Shown: one piece after another, positions 62,436 through 64,000 of the stretch
Layout: the number at the start of each line of letters is the position of its first letter
Position numbering within the stretch: the stretch's first letter is position 1
DNA from: Poa pratensis
Lineage: Eukaryota > Streptophyta > Magnoliopsida > Poales > Poaceae
NCBI GenBank assembly: GCA_947311845.1
Contig: CAMZMU010000027.1
Span: 72,148,184-72,212,183 of the forward strand
DNA length: 64,000 bases
Direction of reading: 5' to 3'
Program-made: the position numbers and the translations under genes
Notes under the pieces: model-generated
What the model saw: only the letters and a program-made list of their open reading frames with translations
Told to the model about the DNA's origin: nothing
Databases searched by the model: none

Positions 62436-64000
62436 GACTACCACCCTTAAAAGGAATCTCGTCCTCGAGATTCGGAGAGGCTACAAAGAAAGATAGGTTT
62501 GCACAACTGGGTTTGGAGTATCTGGGTTGCTACCACCCTTAAAAGAAACTTTTGTGGGCAGTCTAGAATTTCTTGTCTTCAGTCTCAAATTTCCTCGTAT
62601 AGCTTGAAGTAGCTTCTTGTTAGGATTTGAGGTTTTGAATCCTTGAATAGAACTTTCCTTCACGGTAGAGCTGTAGAATAACAAAGTCCACTAAAAACCT
62701 TTTGATACCAATGTGTCACTCTTGGGTCAATCTGAAGCCCAAGATGAGAGGATTTCACAGCAACCTCCTTAGCTCAATTTACTTTGTGTCCTCCATAAGC
62801 TTCATGTTCTCAGCTTTCAGCTTCCATGCGACTATGTAACTCTCAAGGTAGGCAAAAACTTCCATTTGTAGGGTACCTCCAAAACTTCGCTTGTGTTTAT
62901 GTCACCGTATATTCATACGTTTCGGCAGCACTTGGCTCACATAGGGTTATATATTACCATTCTATGGTCTAGGCTTTTCATCGTCGCCTCACTTGTAGGT
63001 ATGTCTCTCAAGATTACCATTCCCCATAGCAAGGCGAACGATATGACTATTCACCATGGGGCAATTCGTACTCACTCATTACCTTGTACTTGTTTGATGA
63101 ATCTCGTATTCTAAAACTCGGTCAGACCTCACTTTTCTCACAAAATGTTAACAATCTGCAGGACAAACCTGAACTAAACTATCGATTTTCATACTACTGC
63201 GTCAATACCTACACAATGTCGGCTCAAAAGATGTTTTCTCCTCAAGATTCCTCCTCCATGTTGTAGGCTTCTCATATCTTCTTGTAAATACTTCAGTTGC
63301 ACATTGCTGTCCCTCCTTGCTGGTTCAATTGTTGTATCCAAGGGTAGAGATTGCATGGAGCTAGGATGTGATAGTTCCTTCACACAAATGAAGCAACAAA
63401 AGTTTGAAAGCATTCCTCTGTTGAGTGGCTGGTAGTACCATAGGGAACTGGTCATGAGATACTTGTTGTCAAAAGGATAAGGCATCTGATTTGGTTTAGC
63501 ATGGATGAGTGGAGATAGAAAGATACTAAGGAAAGATCCTACCCAAACACAGCAGATCAAGGCAATTCATCTTACAAACAACATCTAACAAACAACAAAC
63601 AACATGGTCCAAACACAAAAACAAACAATCTAGTATTGTCATACAACCTAAGTTGGTATGATCAATATACTAACACGATATCGTTGTTCTAAATAGATGG
63701 TGGTCTCTAGTCTATCTCCTTCTTGGGTTCTTCAAGTTCTTCTTCATCATCATTTTGTTTAAATTCTTCTAGGTGGTTGAGTTCCAGATCTGATTCTTCC
63801 ATGGTCTTCCATCTCGTACTTTGTGTCAAATTGCAGAATGCCAAAGGAGTATCAGACTCGCACTTCAAGTACTTGGTCATCACCAAACATGTCTTCATGG
63901 ATACATGGAGGTAGGTCTTCTAGAACAAGATACGATACTTCCAGAAGGTAGATAATAGATGAGAGTATAAGAAGAGATAAAACTGATTTTTTTTATATAT
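62436..64000 (-). mobile_element. Internal 3' part of the right-hand gypsy-type element
   Basis: Minus-strand sequence upstream of the 3' LTR. A second PPT-like word (CTACCACCCTTAAAAG) at 62530 repeats the one at 62438. Only short frames are seen, e.g. 63898-63707 with a charged end (HLEEFKQNDDEEELEEPKKE) and 63560-63189 (ARRDSNVQLKYLQEDMRSLQ). No RT, integrase or chromodomain is recognisable within the window. Confidence 0.6.

Overview
The window is nuclear DNA of a grass, most likely the Pooideae (wheat/barley/oat side). The evidence is nested LTR retrotransposons, En/Spm-type CACTA transposons with CACTAGTG termini, Stowaway-like and Tourist-like MITEs with CTCCCTCC termini, Helitron ends with a GTTGCAACGCACGGGC hairpin, and a tRNA-derived SINE. 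I see no bacterial or organellar features, no rRNA and no free-standing tRNA. Almost everything is mobile DNA. The only convincing host-type genes are one single-exon membrane-protein gene (35198-35998, minus) and a broken heavy-metal-associated isoprenylated protein gene (45897-46520, plus).

Region 1 (1-19379) is a nest of three elements. A CACTA element (CACTA-1, minus strand, TIR at 19379) carries a gypsy element A (1-8427; only its 3' side is in the window; gag and protease but no RT or integrase; hairpin-rich minisatellite; multi-exon antisense gene). It also carries a complete, apparently non-coding gypsy element B (8990-13830; 5-bp TSD GCGAG; two LTRs of about 533 bp; primer-binding site matching tRNA-Lys).

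Region 2 (20576-33737) is a complete CACTA element (CACTA-2, plus strand) with matching TIRs and a TAT/TAT target duplication. It lies head-to-head with its close relative CACTA-1 across 1.2 kb. It encodes a small four-exon protein with a C-terminal membrane segment, a TNP2-type transposase, a second multi-exon gene ending in an intact-looking Ulp1/C48 SUMO-protease domain, and two antisense GC-rich gene-like segments. One of these sits inside a 1.25-kb insert flanked by 0.5-kb direct repeats. Three single-A losses in A-runs break the two main genes.

Region 3 (33738-53100) is a patchwork: a 49-bp palindromic MITE, a 356-bp mariner-like MITE, a Tourist-type MITE, two 5'-truncated LINEs, several degenerate tandem-repeat fields (including one with a period of about 167 bp and one built on a scattered GAAGTACA motif), and a cluster of Helitron termini, including two Helitrons abutting head to tail (51040-53016).

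Region 4 (53100-64000) holds a minus-strand SINE with a perfect 17-bp TSD, a third, more distant CACTA transposase gene (54453-57618, one frameshift), and a minus-strand gypsy-type element of which a 3.8-kb LTR (58619-62435) and adjoining internal sequence are visible.

The genes do not form a host pathway. The functional theme is transposon autonomy and its decay: broken transposases, possible cross-supply between sister copies, captured coding sequence, and terminal hairpins and repeats.
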